A stretch of DNA of 64,000 nucleotides from Pegea sp. RAD2-039. Taxonomy: Eukaryota > Chordata > Thaliacea > Salpida > Salpidae. The stretch spans positions 124,001 to 188,000 of the forward strand of contig JAQGEQ010000091.1 in assembly GCA_034620365.1 (NCBI GenBank). Reading direction: 5' to 3'. This document shows positions 38,648 through 52,015 of the stretch, one piece after another. The number at the start of each line of letters is the position of its first letter. The first letter of the stretch is position 1. Position numbers and translations under genes: made by a program. The notes beneath the pieces are model-generated. The model did not search any database. It was not told where the DNA came from and saw only the letters and a list, made by a program, of their open reading frames with translations.

Positions 38648-41600
38648 ATGGTCAGTATAAAAATCTATTTTATTTTTCAATGAATTAAATGTTTTTACTT
38701 CATTAAACTTTATCTAATAAACTGACTTCAAACTTCTTATTAAAAGTAATATTTTTTCTGAGTTGATTTTTTATAATCAGTAAATATTTAAGATAATTAA
38801 TGATAGTTAGTTTATTGATTAAGTTAATTCTATCAATGAATTTTTAACCCTATCCAAAAATAGTATTTGATTAACTTCTATATTTTGGTATTGTTGAACT
38901 ATTTATCAATTGTTATTCTTCTTATATTTTTAGCAAAGGAATAATTCTTGTTTCACGGATAAAATGAAATCAAATGATGAAAACAAACTTTTAGTTAAAT
39001 CCCCAAAATCTGGTTTGTGATTTTTGTTATTTCAAGATATGTTTAAAATAATGAACTATTTGTTGTTTTTTTTCTTGAACTAAATAACTTTTTCAGATAA
39101 AAATGAATGCATATACATCTGTGATTCAAGTGATGATGAGAAAGAGATATTTTCAGGTTTTCTTTGTGTTTTAGCCACATGCCATCTAGTTAATTTTATC
39201 CTAAAACTTTTAAATTAAATTTAAATCAATATTATTAATTGTTTTACTTTATTATAAATTATACTCAAAATTATAATAAATAGAATAAAAATCTTATGTA
39301 ATATATCATTTTTATTTATACAATAAACTTCTGTTACTTACTAATATTTTATATTCACTTAATCTTAAGTGTTGGAACCTACTAATAATATAAAGCCAAT
39401 AATGAAACCACTTTTTCAAATTTTACATTTAATCTGTTTATCTTAGCAAATTAACTTTCTTTAAAATTGGTATTTAGTTGTTCTCATTTAATTCTGCAGA
39501 TTAATTAGTGAATAAAAAGAAGCTTATATTATTTCAAATGTTATATTTGTTTGTTTATAGAAACTTATTTATAGCTTGAGCTTAAAATTTAGTTTTTAAA
39601 TTTTTGATTTTTGCAGCAATAGATAAAAAAAGGGAAAATAAAGAAATTAGTAAATCTGAAAATAAGTAAGTTTAATTATCAAAACAAAAAAGAGAGTTTC
39701 TTGTAGTTAGATGTGAGATGATATTTAATTTAATTTTAACATCTTTTTACTCGTGGTTTTCACATTTTCATTTTTTATCAGCTCTACAAATAATGAAGAA
39801 ACAGATAAATCTTTTGCAGATGCCAAAAAGGATACAGATAAAATTATTTTTGATGGTATCAATTACATTTCTTAGTTTATTTTGTAGTAATTATAATTTT
39901 TTTTTTTAGAATTTACAGATTTAACATTTGATCAAAAAAATTCCATCATTAAAAAAAGTAGCTTGTTCTTAGAAAAGAAACCAAATTCACCAGTGACCAC
40001 TTGTATGCCAAAACGAAACAAAAACTTGGTAAGTTGGTTCACTGAAGTCAAATAATTATAGAAATAAAATAGATTTGAAGAAATTGTATCTCTTCTGATC
40101 TTTATGATGAAGATCTCTTATAAGATTTTGTTTTTGATGAATTTTTTTTTATGGACACCAATATCATTTCAGTCTTTGATAAGATTTAGTTTATTACTAT
40201 TCCATTTCTAAAATTTTATAGAAATAAGTGGGTAGAAAAAGATGAACTTCTTATTTTTAACTTTGCAAATGTCTCTCATTTCTAATTACCAAATAAAAAG
40301 TTACTTTTAAATCAATCGCTATATGTCATGTTTGTTCTTTTAACACCAAAAATGACTTCAAAAATGAGGATATTAAAGCACACGCTGTCCTTGACTCATA
40401 ACCAAAGCGCATGCGCAGATAGAAAAGAAGTGAGACTGTCAGCTTGATTTCATTTACGAAAAAAATAGTTGAAAAGATAAAAGTTAGCACACAAGTGTGT
40501 CTGTACCACAAATTTGAACTTTCTATCTGCTTTCAAATAGATTTTAAATAATTAATTAGAAAAGATTTTAACAAAATATTGAGAATAATAAAATCATTTT
40601 AAGAAGATCATGTGATCTTAGTGAAAAGGAATGACCTTTTGAATAACATCTCTAAATCCGACTTCATTTGAAATAGATTCATTGAATAATTTCTTCCAAA
40701 ACAAATCACCACAATTTGATAAAAATCTTCTAAACCTACCTCTTCTTCTTTTAATCAGATTTTTTATTTGTTTCTCAGAAAGTCCTAAAATTTTTGAAAA
40801 GAGAGGACCCTTCATCATCTTGGATCAATGTGAGAGTTCCTGTTACGCCATCTTCTAAACCACATTTAGTTGCGAATCAACCAATCAGCAAGCTTGCTCA
40901 TCAACAAGCTAATTGTTACTTCACTATATCAGATGTAGATATTTTCAAATAATTTTTAGTTTTTTCGGAAAACTGTTAATTGGTTGATGAAGTTTTCTGT
41001 TTACAATTCTTAAAATCGCCTTCTGTATGTTTTTGTCAATCTATCTGCTCTTCATCTTCAGTCTTCTAATTCATCTTTAATGATCTGGAGTAACATCAAA
41101 TCAAATACTTCTAATCCGATACAATCTTCATCTGATCATGAGCATTTGAATCAAGACCACAAGTGAGACAACATCACCAAATTGTTCTTATTCTCACCTA
41201 AGATCAAATCTAACTATCGCATTTACTTTGCAGCAAAGATCTGACGCAGAACATGAACTCCCTGAGCAACAAGTAAGTCTCTATCTACTTCAATTAACTT
41301 CTTATATCATCTGATCTTTTTATTTCAGTATAAAAAGTTACGATCAATTCAAGTAAGAAGAAAATACAAATTTCTTCCTCTTCTAATCCATATGTGTCTT
41401 GTAGAGTTGTGTATCCTCCTCCTCCATATATAGGAGGACTTACAATAACTCATCAAGATCAGAAGTGTCTAAGAGAAGGGGAATTTGTCAATGACGTCAT
41501 CATCGACTTTTACTTGAAGTGAGCTTAAAGATCTACATCATTTTTTTTAATTTTGATCGTTTACAGATATATAACATTAAATATTTTGAGTGAAATCGAT

Positions 41601-43045
41601 CAGAAGCGAGTTTATATCTTCAGTTGCTTCTTCTATAAACGATTGACTCAACAACTACATGGAGAAGCTCGTCAAAATGAAGAGAAGACCACGTGGTGAG
41701 TGGTGACTTACTTTCCATCACATCTAGCAGATTTTTTTTCTAGTGTGATGAAACGAAGACATAATCGTGTACAGAAATGGACAAGAGGAATTGATTTGTT
41801 TTCAAAAGATTTTATTTTTATTCCAATCATTGAATGTTCCCACTGGTTTCTTGCAGTGGTTTGTTTCGCTGGAATCAAAGAAGCTTGTTATGTAAATCGT
41901 GAAACAAATGAAACTTTTCCAGGTTTCTTACCAAACCATTTCATCTAGACTTACTAATCACTTTACTTTTCAGCTTGTAAACCTAATCTATCTTTATCAA
42001 ATCCTGATCCACCGATCTCAAAACCATCTTCATCAACTCATGAATCATCAGTAAGTCCGCAAACAGATACTAAAACTTGCTCGTCTCCAAACTCATCAAG
42101 TCCGATATCTTGTAAGGTACTTCCGTACATAATATCAACCTTTTCTACTTACTAACCACAAATTTATTTGGAACAGAAGCCTAATATTGAAGCAGTAACC
42201 TTTGAAAAGTTCAAGCGTAGGAACCGTTTCAACAATTGCGTTCCTTCAAAAGTAGTAAAAACTAATTTAGATGATACTTCAACAGCACAATCTGTGTATC
42301 TAGTAACACCTTTAGTAAAAGTTACAACTCCACCTACAATTAAAAACGAAAAGCAATTCAAATCTAGCTTTCAAATTTCTACAACAGGTATTTCAGCTTG
42401 TTTAGTTTGTTGTTGTCTTGATTATCTGATTGTTGATGACAGATGAGAGTGAATGTTGGAGTCCATCTAAATATCAGTATCGTGAACCTTGTATTTTAGT
42501 ATTTGATTCTTTAAGGGGGCCTTCAAGATCAAAACAAGTGAATTTCATCAGAGAGTTCGTTTACACTCATTTGGATTGATGAAGACTCTAGCTCTCATCT
42601 TCGTTTGTTTCTTTAGTTATTTGACGATGGAATGGAAAGCTAAAAGATCGGAAAGTTGTGGTGATAAAGAATTCGATAAAACGTCTCTTCGGATGAACTC
42701 TGTTCAAGTTCCTCAACAAGATAATTATAGTGATTGTGGCATTTTTCTTCTACATTATGTTGAAACCTTTTTTAAAGTGAGATGTTTCAGTGTTTAATTT
42801 CCTTGACTTGATTTTTATTTTCAATTTCAATCTGTTTTTAAACTCTTTTTTTTTTGTAAATTATTTTTATAAAACTTCTCAAATATTTAACTCATTTATA
42901 GAATCCAATCGAAAACTTCTGCGTTCCAATCAACAATCTTTCCAAATGGTTTGATACTAGTGAATGTAAAACCAAAAGAAAAGCTATCTTAGAAGTGATC
43001 CAAAATTTACGAATTGAACAATCACAAAATGTGTCTGAACAGTAA
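38648..43045 (+). CDS. SUMO-specific protease of the SENP6/SENP7 type
   Basis: Cysteine protease that trims SUMO-2/3 chains in the nucleus. Exons: ATG at 38648-38650, 38934-39012, 39097-39156, 39617-39665, 39782-39855, 39910-40028, 40779-40934, 41062-41162, 41234-41272, 41329-41352, 41405-41518, 41567-41695, 41744-41922, 41974-42116, 42177-42387, 42443-42554, 42617-42776, 42902-43045; total 1896 nt, 631 aa. The Ulp1 domain starts at [11 protein letters not shown]..., with [14 protein letters not shown]. Catalytic residues are His349 (CSHWFLAVV), Asp515 ([13 protein letters not shown]), Gln565 and Cys571 ([12 protein letters not shown]), so it should be active. About 140 mostly Ser/Thr-rich residues split the domain between His and Asp, as in SENP6/7 and not SENP1-3. 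The N-terminal half is Ser/Asp-rich, with possible SUMO-interaction strands ([12 protein letters not shown]). The start is uncertain: it is either the lone ATG at 38648 or Met at 38964. Confidence 0.9.
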
Positions 43046-43658
43046 ACGGAATTATCTTTCTATAAACTTTATATGTAATTGTTGAGTACCTTGTACTGCA
43101 TAGGCTAGTGTTGGGTGACGAGGAAAGTTTCAATTGTACTTTCACAACTTTGGAAATCATTTATTTGATGCTGAATCGTAAAAATCCAAGACCACTAGAA
43201 CTCAAGTGGATTCTGTATCATCGACAGGTCCTTTTGTATGATACTGAGTACTTTGTTTACTAATTTTTAATGATAATTTTTGATCCAAACAGATCATAAG
43301 GGTTTTTGCAATATAATTATCTTGTTCACTTGTTTTAATTTGAATATTTTTCTACATTTAATAATCCTTACATCAATTGGTTTGTCATCAGATTGTTCTA
43401 TCGAATTGTTTTGTTTCTACAAATCTAAATTATTTATTTATGGTACTTGAGAGATAATTAAACTTGTGAAGTTTCAATTGATGAATGTGTTTTATGCGCA
43501 CAAACTTCCTTTAAGTACTTTTTGCGTTTTTTTTTCAAGTTCCTTTTATATATTTTGATAGTAGAAATTTATTTTTCTACTTTTCATTAGTTTAACAATT
43601 ATCTTAGAATGAACCGAAATAAATTATATTAAAGTTGTCATTACATCTCTTATATTAT

Positions 43659-43664
43659 AATAAA
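43659..43664 (+). terminator. Poly(A) signal AATAAA, probable SENP 3' end
   Basis: First canonical hexamer after the SENP stop, about 610 nt downstream. Confidence 0.35.
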
Positions 43665-43862
43665 GATGAATCAGTTTTTAATGAAATCTTGGTGGTGAGT
43701 GTAAAAAGCTTTGAAGTCAAAGTGTCAGTAGCGAGTTTGAAAGTATTTTAATGAGCTTTCCCTAAGTGCAAGCAAACATTTCAGTTAAAGTATGATAACC
43801 TTCAACAAGTCTTAGAATTATAAAATTAATAAAACAAGATTCCAGTAATAAATTTAGTTTGT

Positions 43863-43868
43863 TTTATT
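43863..43868 (-). terminator. Poly(A) signal AATAAA for METTL5
   Basis: Minus-strand hexamer about 60 nt past the METTL5 stop codon. Confidence 0.45.
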
Positions 43869-43929
43869 AGATCTTTGTACTAATCATAAGAAACAAAATA
43901 TTGTTTGGAAACACTGTGAATCAAGAAGT

Positions 43930-45247
<1,318 letters not shown>

Positions 45248-48200
45248 TTTAAGTCAGATGTATTTATTTATAAATTCTATAAAATTTTAAGAGCATCAAT
45301 TGAAGTAGTATAAATTACAAATTACTTAAAAACTATTATTTTCATAAGATTATCTACTAATTATCAAATGTTTATACTCAAACTTCAACAAAATATCACA
45401 ACAAAAGTATATCAACTAAGTTTTTTGTGTAACTTCAAGTGAGCAACATAGAGTCTGTAGTTATTAATATTATCTTACAAAAATTTAACAAAATATTCAA
45501 ACTATATATAAAAACATTTACTTTTAGAGTTTTATCATAAAATTATATTTATTTATATATATTATTTATGCATATCAGATTTATTTATAAAAAATGCACT
45601 TAATTTTTATATCATTTTGTGTTGCAAGTAATAAATAAACCAGTTTATATTAGTACCTTAGTTAAATGCTGAAACACTTGTTAAAGGGAATGCCCCGAAC
45701 ATAAAACATTTCTAACTAGTACCAAAAGATTTTTCTAAGAGTCTTAAAAAGGATATTTTTTTATTTGAGGTGCTTTAGCTTACAAATATCTTCATTATTC
45801 TGTGAATCTTAATTTCCTTATTAATAATTTCACTAACTTAACTGAATACAATAGTTTATTTCTACTGTTTCATATCTATCGATATTATAAAGTCTCTTTT
45901 TATTCATATAATGTTAAGAAAACTTAAGTCAGATCATAACTAGTCAAATATTCACAGTCACAGGGAGTTTTTTTCATTTTTTGTATAATAAACTGTCATT
46001 TAGAACAGTTGTTTTATTGCTTGCTACTCTTGTGAAAAGGTAATTTTTATTCAAAGAATCATATTTTTTAGATAAGTAAGCATAGTTTAAATATCATTTT
46101 CGATATTTATCAATGACAGCTTTTGAAATTATCTGATATCAACTAAATATGTTGTGTAAGTTTTACAAAATAAGTGCTTACGTCTTACAATTTCTTTAAG
46201 GGTTTTTTAATCAAAACTACATTCAACAAATAACCAAACAATGATGATAAACTAAATCTAATAAAAGTACAAGCCTTATGAAGATTTTAATTTTCAAAGT
46301 AGAGTATACAAGCTTTTACATAAACTAATAAAACTCTGTTACTATTTCCATTTCTTAAAGAACTTTAGATGTAGTTTTACACTAGAGTATCATCTTTGGC
46401 AAGTTTATTTAGCGTTTTTTAGGCCCGCTAATAATTATTTTTCAGTTGTTGCATCTAAATCATACAAAGTCGTCTTCGTATGAATATTGGTAAAATTAGT
46501 AGATTGACAAATTATATCATTTTATGTACACAATTTGTTTGTCAGAGTAGCAGTCTAATAGTTACTAATCAGTAAAAATAAAACTTGTTAAAATCTTATA
46601 AACATCGAACAGGATATCATTAAAAACCAGAGTTGGTTCTACGTTGTATGAAATTTGAAAATAGTATTCATTTTGTAGATATGGATCGATTCTAGCGACA
46701 AAATTACTTTAATTTAACATTCTAATTGATTTTCAAGTAAACTCCAAAAACGATTTCTGTGTAAAAGCAATTTTCAAATAAAATTTATTTCAAAGTAATA
46801 TAATATCTAAAAATAAAATCGGATTTCTTACCATAAATCTAAAATTGATCAAGTAAAATCATTCATGTTTTGAAATATTAACGAAAAAAGTTTGAATTAT
46901 ATGTTATACTCTTTTAAAAAGAATTGAAAGTCTTATCAAAAATATTTTCATTTAAAATGTATATATAACAAAGTTTGATAACATAAAATTAAGATCAGAT
47001 CTTTTACTAAATTGTATATCCTTATAAAAACTTCAAACATTGAAAAGTAGGTACAGAAATTATTTTAAAGTTTACAAATGGCTTGTAGATCATTTACATC
47101 ATAAGAAATCCAAAAAAGCTTATCAAAGTGATTAAAAAACGATTTTACAAATAATTTTTTTGGGCGCACAAACTTACTTTTTGTAAAGTTAAAAAAGTTT
47201 TCAGTTCTGGTTTTATCTATTAATAATTGCTTATAACTTTTATTCTGTGTATAATGGTTTAAAAAGCTGAAGTTATAGCTTAAGTAACAAATGAAGATGC
47301 ACTGGGGTTTATAGATCAAGTACAGCTACTGGGTAAAGCATTTATTAATAAATATACCTTTTACCTATGATTCAAACGTTTTTACTGATTGTCCAATAAT
47401 AAATTTGTTGGTATACCTATATATAAATATAAAGAATGTTTTAAAAATATGTTTTTCTATATATCAAAATTTGTTTTTTTATTTGCTAAATAGTTTTATA
47501 GGTCATGATGCCAAATTAACCAATCACTTGTTGTAGTAATTTATGTCTTTTTTTTATAAGATTTTGACAAAATTTCCTCAAATTATGTTTCTAAGAAATT
47601 AAGATAGATTTTACGCTGATAAATATTTCAGTAGTTTTAATACATACGGTAAACTTTAATAACCATACTCTTAAAAAAGTTATTACAAGCTATAAAAATG
47701 TATTAGCCTATCAAAATGGCAAGTAATTGTTAACTTATAAAAATTAAACCAGTTTTATTATAAACAAAGGTTCTATTTCATAAAATTATAAAATTTAAAA
47801 TTTTTCATTTGGAACCTTGCATGAAAACCTTTGAAAATAATCATTTACTTAGCTGTGCTTATTGCGTTTAGTAAATTTTTTTACAAATCGCTTCTCGTCT
47901 ATCTCGTTCATTTATTAATACGAAATTCTTTACATAGATTGTTTACTGACTTAAGAGCTTGTATTTTTTTAATTTTATGTTGTTTTAATGCGTTCTTTAA
48001 ATTAATATTTGTTTGTATATTTTAAATTGAAAAACATAGTATTTACAACTTGAAATTTGAGTAGTAAATATTCATTCTATTTTTAGTGATTGCTTAGCCT
48101 ATTTAGTTGAATATTTATTAAACTATAGAAAGTTTACTTTTGACTATTTTTATACTATTATCTAAAAGTAAATAAAAACAATCTTTACATAGTTCAATAA

Positions 48201-49059
48201 TTTTGACGGTATAGTTGGCAAAAAAAATAAAATTTCTTTATGGGATTTTAAAAATTTTTTCTTGCTTATACCTTATATCTTGTTTTCTCTTTTGTATAAT
48301 TAATTTTAGCAAACTAAATTTGTTTTTTTTAGAAGAACAAATTTTTTCAACCAACAATTTGAAATATTTAGTTAGTATTGTATATTGAATATAACTTAAA
48401 TATTTTGTATTATAATTTTATTAATATTATAAACTTATTTATTATATTTTATCATGTTTTTATCTTAATTTTTTTATAAAATAATACAAATTTTATTGTG
48501 TTATCTTTATATAATTAAGATATCATTTGAATTAAATGCTTTAGTATATCTCTATATGAAATAAATCTCATGATATTTTTAATACTGATCAGTAATAATT
48601 TTATCCGAATAACTTATCAAGAATTATTTTCAAAAATTTTGCTTGACTTGATGTTTTTTGTTAAAATTTGTGGTTTTCTAAACAAAATATTTTTGTTGAT
48701 AGTCTTGAACCTGAATAGATAATGTAAACATTTCTAATAAAAATAATAAAGTTGTTTCTTGTAATGTAAACTAACAATATTTTTAAGCGTTAAAATACAT
48801 AATGTTTAAAGTTATTTAAGTTATTTATATCTGTTTAGATAAAATTAAAAGATATTTTTATTAATCTTGATTAGCAATATCTTTTGGCTATTTCTTCTGA
48901 TTATTGGATATTAAAATGTTCTTTTTAGTTGTATAAAGATATAAGAACAGCTGATAATAATCTGTAAAATAATTTTTATGCAACTTATTATATTTTTGTA
49001 GGATTAAATTTTATACTTATATCTATTTTTAACCTCAACAATGTATTAATTTTCTAATA
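45248..49059. other. 3.8 kb spacer between METTL5 and the HDAC gene
   Basis: Divergent promoters of METTL5 (-) and HDAC (+) must lie here. I see no coding exons; the open frames at 47065-47319 (-) and 47831-48025 (+) look like chance. A TTTTTGTAG 3' splice-site-like sequence ends at 49001, 58 nt before the HDAC start. Confidence 0.5.
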
Positions 49060-51885
49060 ATGGAAGATCATTATACTGTTAATGAATGTTCTCATCAGTT
49101 TCAAGAGCATTTAAAGAATGTTATCAGTAAACAAAGAGAAAATAAAAGTATGGATAACTCTTTAGTTGATGAACGTGAGTTAATACTATACAGAAATAAA
49201 GAAAAGGGTAAAGAAAGTGCTGTTGCTTCATCAGTTGTCAAAAAACATTTACAGAACTTTGTGATTGGCCGGCAAAAAAGCAAAGTTTTAGATGGTACAT
49301 ATGGTAATGCACCAGTAATTGATTCTCAAGTTCATTCATCTAGTAAAGGTTATTTGAATGAAAGAGATGTTATTGGAAGTAGTATGTCACTGAGTAAAAA
49401 ATATAACTTTCCATTAAGAAAAACGGCTTCTGAGCCTAATTTGAAAGTTAGATCTCGTCTTAGACAGATGTTATCTGCAGATCAAAGAAACTCTCCCTTA
49501 ATGTCAAGAAGAAACCGACATATGAAAAGAACTTTAAACACTGAATGTAGTACATTATCTAATAGTAACGATAATGAATCAAATGGATCAAATCCTAACT
49601 CTCCACCACCTTTGAGAATGGATAGTCGTCACCCATTATCGTTGCAGCGAACTGAAAGTGGAAAACTACCAATAAACGGACTTCAAGAACTCCCTGAAAG
49701 TTCCTCTCAGTCAGATCTTTATACTTCACCATCTCTGCCTAATTTGCCTTTAAAAGTTCAAAGAAGAAGCTATGTCAATAGAGATGTACTACCTGAAACT
49801 TTACTTACTCCAAATTTGAACTATGTTGATATGAAAGCAAATTCATTCCACACAGATTCAATACAAGCTCCAGGACCAATACGAAACAAAAATCTACAAA
49901 ATCGTTCTCATAGTAAGTTAAATAGAACTCATTCCGCACCAACTACAGCAACTTCACAGCTTCAGCAACGTATACTGCATAAAAGAATGAATATGCTTCG
50001 AACCAAAGGCTTAGTTGATTCTAAGGCATATTCTGCTTTTAAGGACAGTATGTTACCTTCTCATCCGTCTACTAGTACAAACATTGTTGTTAGACCATCT
50101 TATTTTGGTCCCATGCATTTACCTTGGGCAAACTTTCCAATGAACCCAACTTTTCCATATGCTCCTATTTTGCTTAGTCACATTAACCCAAATTTTCATG
50201 CTCAAAATCTAGAGCGTGCTGGAATACTATCTTTGGGTTCTTCAGTTGCATCTCAATCTGCGTTAGTATCTGAATCAAAAGATGAAGAATTGCCTAGGTC
50301 TTCTTCAAAGTCAGATTTAAAAAGCTCTGAAAAAGAAACTGTTCAAGATATGAGTATAAATAATGTTGAAAAAGTTCAAGAATTATATGAGAATCAGGTG
50401 AAGAATAAGCATTTAGATATAAATCATAAACCTTTGGGACGTACACAAAGCTCACCAGCAAGAGCTTTCTTACCACAAACTCATTGTAGGAAGTATCGAC
50501 AAACTACAGGAATTGCTTACAGTCTTGTGATGTTACAACATGGTTGCTCATGTGGTGATGATACAATCCACATTGAAAGTTCCAAGAGATTGAAAGTGAT
50601 TTGGGCTTATCTAAAAGATCGGAATCTTGTCACTGATGATGTTGATCAGCAACAATCAAAGCTTGCCAAATGTGAAATTATCACACCAAGAAAAGCAACA
50701 ACTGATGAATTGCAATTAGTTCATACTCAAAGTCATACTTTAAGGTATGGAACAACTTCTCTTGCCAGGAAAGAGTTTAATATGGCAAGTAAATTTATTG
50801 TTTTACCTTGTGGAGGCATTGGTGTAGATAATGGTATTGATTTGGATACAGTTTGGAATGAACAAGAAACTGTAAATGCAGCAAGAATGGCTGTTGGTTG
50901 CACAATTGACCTATCTATTGAAGTTGCTGTTGGAAATTTAAATAATGGCTTCTCTATTGTTAGACCACCTGGGCATCATGCTGAAGTTGACTTAGCAATG
51001 GCTTTTTGTTATTTCAATAATGTAGCAATTGCTGCTAAAAAGTTACTAAAAAATAAACTTGCAAAAAAGATACTTATTATTGACTGGGATGCTCATCATT
51101 GTAATGGGACACAAAAGATATTTTATGACAGCTCAGATGTTCTTGTGATATCTGTTCATCGTTATGATAATGGAAAATTTTTCCCTGGAACTGGAGCAAA
51201 AGAAGAAGTAGGAACTGATTATGGAAGTGGATTTAATGTGAATGTTGCTTTGAATGGTGGCAGTAATGAACCAATGTCTGATCCAGAGTACTTGGCAGCA
51301 TTTAGATCAGTAGTGATGCCTATTGCTTTACAATTTAACCCAGATTTTGTTTTTGTGTCCTGTGGGTTTGCAGCAGCTCAAGGCCATCCTACTTCACTTT
51401 CTGGATATTCATTAACCCCACATTGCTTTGGCTATTTAACATATATGCTGTCACAGTTAGCAAATGGTAAAATTGTCATGGTGTTAGAAGGAGGTTTTGA
51501 AGAGAAATCTCTCTGTGAATGTACTGAGGCTTGTATTGAAACTTTATTGGGAAACAAAAGCTTTTCATCGATATCAAACTTTGCTCTTAACACTCAACCT
51601 CTATCTTCAGCTGTTCAAAGCATTAATGAAGTAATAGAATGCCAAAGTAGATACTGGAAACATCTCGATAGACGTTTAGGAGCTATGTCACATGTCCAAT
51701 ATCTCAGAGCTTCAAATGAAAAAGAAACTTGTGAAGCAATGGCTCAGTTGAGTGTAAGACCAGACAAAAATATTTCTGTAACCCAATTTGGAAACCAAAA
51801 CACTTTAAAATATAACAATTCTAATGAAAAAATTTGTATTTCGTCCGATGACGGTGAACATAATACTGATATTGAAATTGAGTGA
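49060..51885 (+). CDS. HDAC4: Class IIa histone deacetylase (HDAC4/5/7/9 type), intronless, likely pseudoenzyme
   Basis: One uninterrupted 941-codon frame. Class IIa HDACs are signal-dependent co-repressors that bind MEF2 and shuttle under 14-3-3 control. N-terminal half: a MEF2-binding-like VVKKHLQNFVIGRQK (59-73), 14-3-3 sites FPLRKTASEP (Ser124), LNRTHSAP (Ser292) and LGRTQSSPA (Ser464), perhaps LQRTESG (Ser200), and a basic NLS (about 149-157). The deacetylase domain spans about 482-835. Structural-zinc residues Cys496, Cys498, His504 and Cys584 are kept, as are His639-His640 (PPGHHAE) and zinc ligands Asp677 and His679 (DWDAHH). The third catalytic zinc ligand (Asp934 of human HDAC4, in SSGFDA) is Ala771 here (SCGFAA), and the class IIa His976 position is Phe813 (EGGFEE). 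The C-terminal AMAQLSV (893-899) matches the family NES. Paralogue identity within the class is not resolved. Confidence 0.92.
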   Translation: MEDHYTVNECSHQFQEHLKNVISKQRENKSMDNSLVDERELILYRNKEKGKESAVASSVVKKHLQNFVIGRQKSKVLDGTYGNAPVIDSQVHSSSKGYLNERDVIGSSMSLSKKYNFPLRKTASEPNLKVRSRLRQMLSADQRNSPLMSRRNRHMKRTLNTECSTLSNSNDNESNGSNPNSPPPLRMDSRHPLSLQRTESGKLPINGLQELPESSSQSDLYTSPSLPNLPLKVQRRSYVNRDVLPETLLTPNLNYVDMKANSFHTDSIQAPGPIRNKNLQNRSHSKLNRTHSAPTTATSQLQQRILHKRMNMLRTKGLVDSKAYSAFKDSMLPSHPSTSTNIVVRPSYFGPMHLPWANFPMNPTFPYAPILLSHINPNFHAQNLERAGILSLGSSVASQSALVSESKDEELPRSSSKSDLKSSEKETVQDMSINNVEKVQELYENQVKNKHLDINHKPLGRTQSSPARAFLPQTHCRKYRQTTGIAYSLVMLQHGCSCGDDTIHIESSKRLKVIWAYLKDRNLVTDDVDQQQSKLAKCEIITPRKATTDELQLVHTQSHTLRYGTTSLARKEFNMASKFIVLPCGGIGVDNGIDLDTVWNEQETVNAARMAVGCTIDLSIEVAVGNLNNGFSIVRPPGHHAEVDLAMAFCYFNNVAIAAKKLLKNKLAKKILIIDWDAHHCNGTQKIFYDSSDVLVISVHRYDNGKFFPGTGAKEEVGTDYGSGFNVNVALNGGSNEPMSDPEYLAAFRSVVMPIALQFNPDFVFVSCGFAAAQGHPTSLSGYSLTPHCFGYLTYMLSQLANGKIVMVLEGGFEEKSLCECTEACIETLLGNKSFSSISNFALNTQPLSSAVQSINEVIECQSRYWKHLDRRLGAMSHVQYLRASNEKETCEAMAQLSVRPDKNISVTQFGNQNTLKYNNSNEKICISSDDGEHNTDIEIE

Positions 51886-52009
51886 ATTGTAAAAATGAGA
51901 TTGTAAATCATTATGTTTTATTACCTGTAAGCTGTGCTCAGCATCCAATGTTTCTGTTGTGCAATTATTAGTTGTAAGGCGATAAACTTTATCCTGCTTT
52001 GACAACTTT

Positions 52010-52015
52010 AATAAA
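52010..52015 (+). terminator. Poly(A) signal AATAAA for HDAC
   Basis: First canonical hexamer, about 125 nt after the stop; another lies at about 52063. Confidence 0.5.

Larger units (their letters stand above)
43046..43929. other. Convergent spacer between SENP and METTL5
   Basis: Holds the two 3'UTRs; the likely poly(A) signals are at 43659-43664 (+) and 43863-43868 (-). No further gene seen. Confidence 0.5.

Noticed and set aside
40618..40818. Minus-strand 66-codon frame starting [12 protein letters not shown]
   Set aside because: Its first part is the antisense of the SENP exon at 40779-40934, whose plus-strand frame, splice sites and phase fit the gene exactly.
47065..47319. 84-codon minus-strand frame
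   Set aside because: Phe/Lys/Asn-rich composition typical of chance frames in AT-rich DNA, no splice sites in register and no family resemblance.
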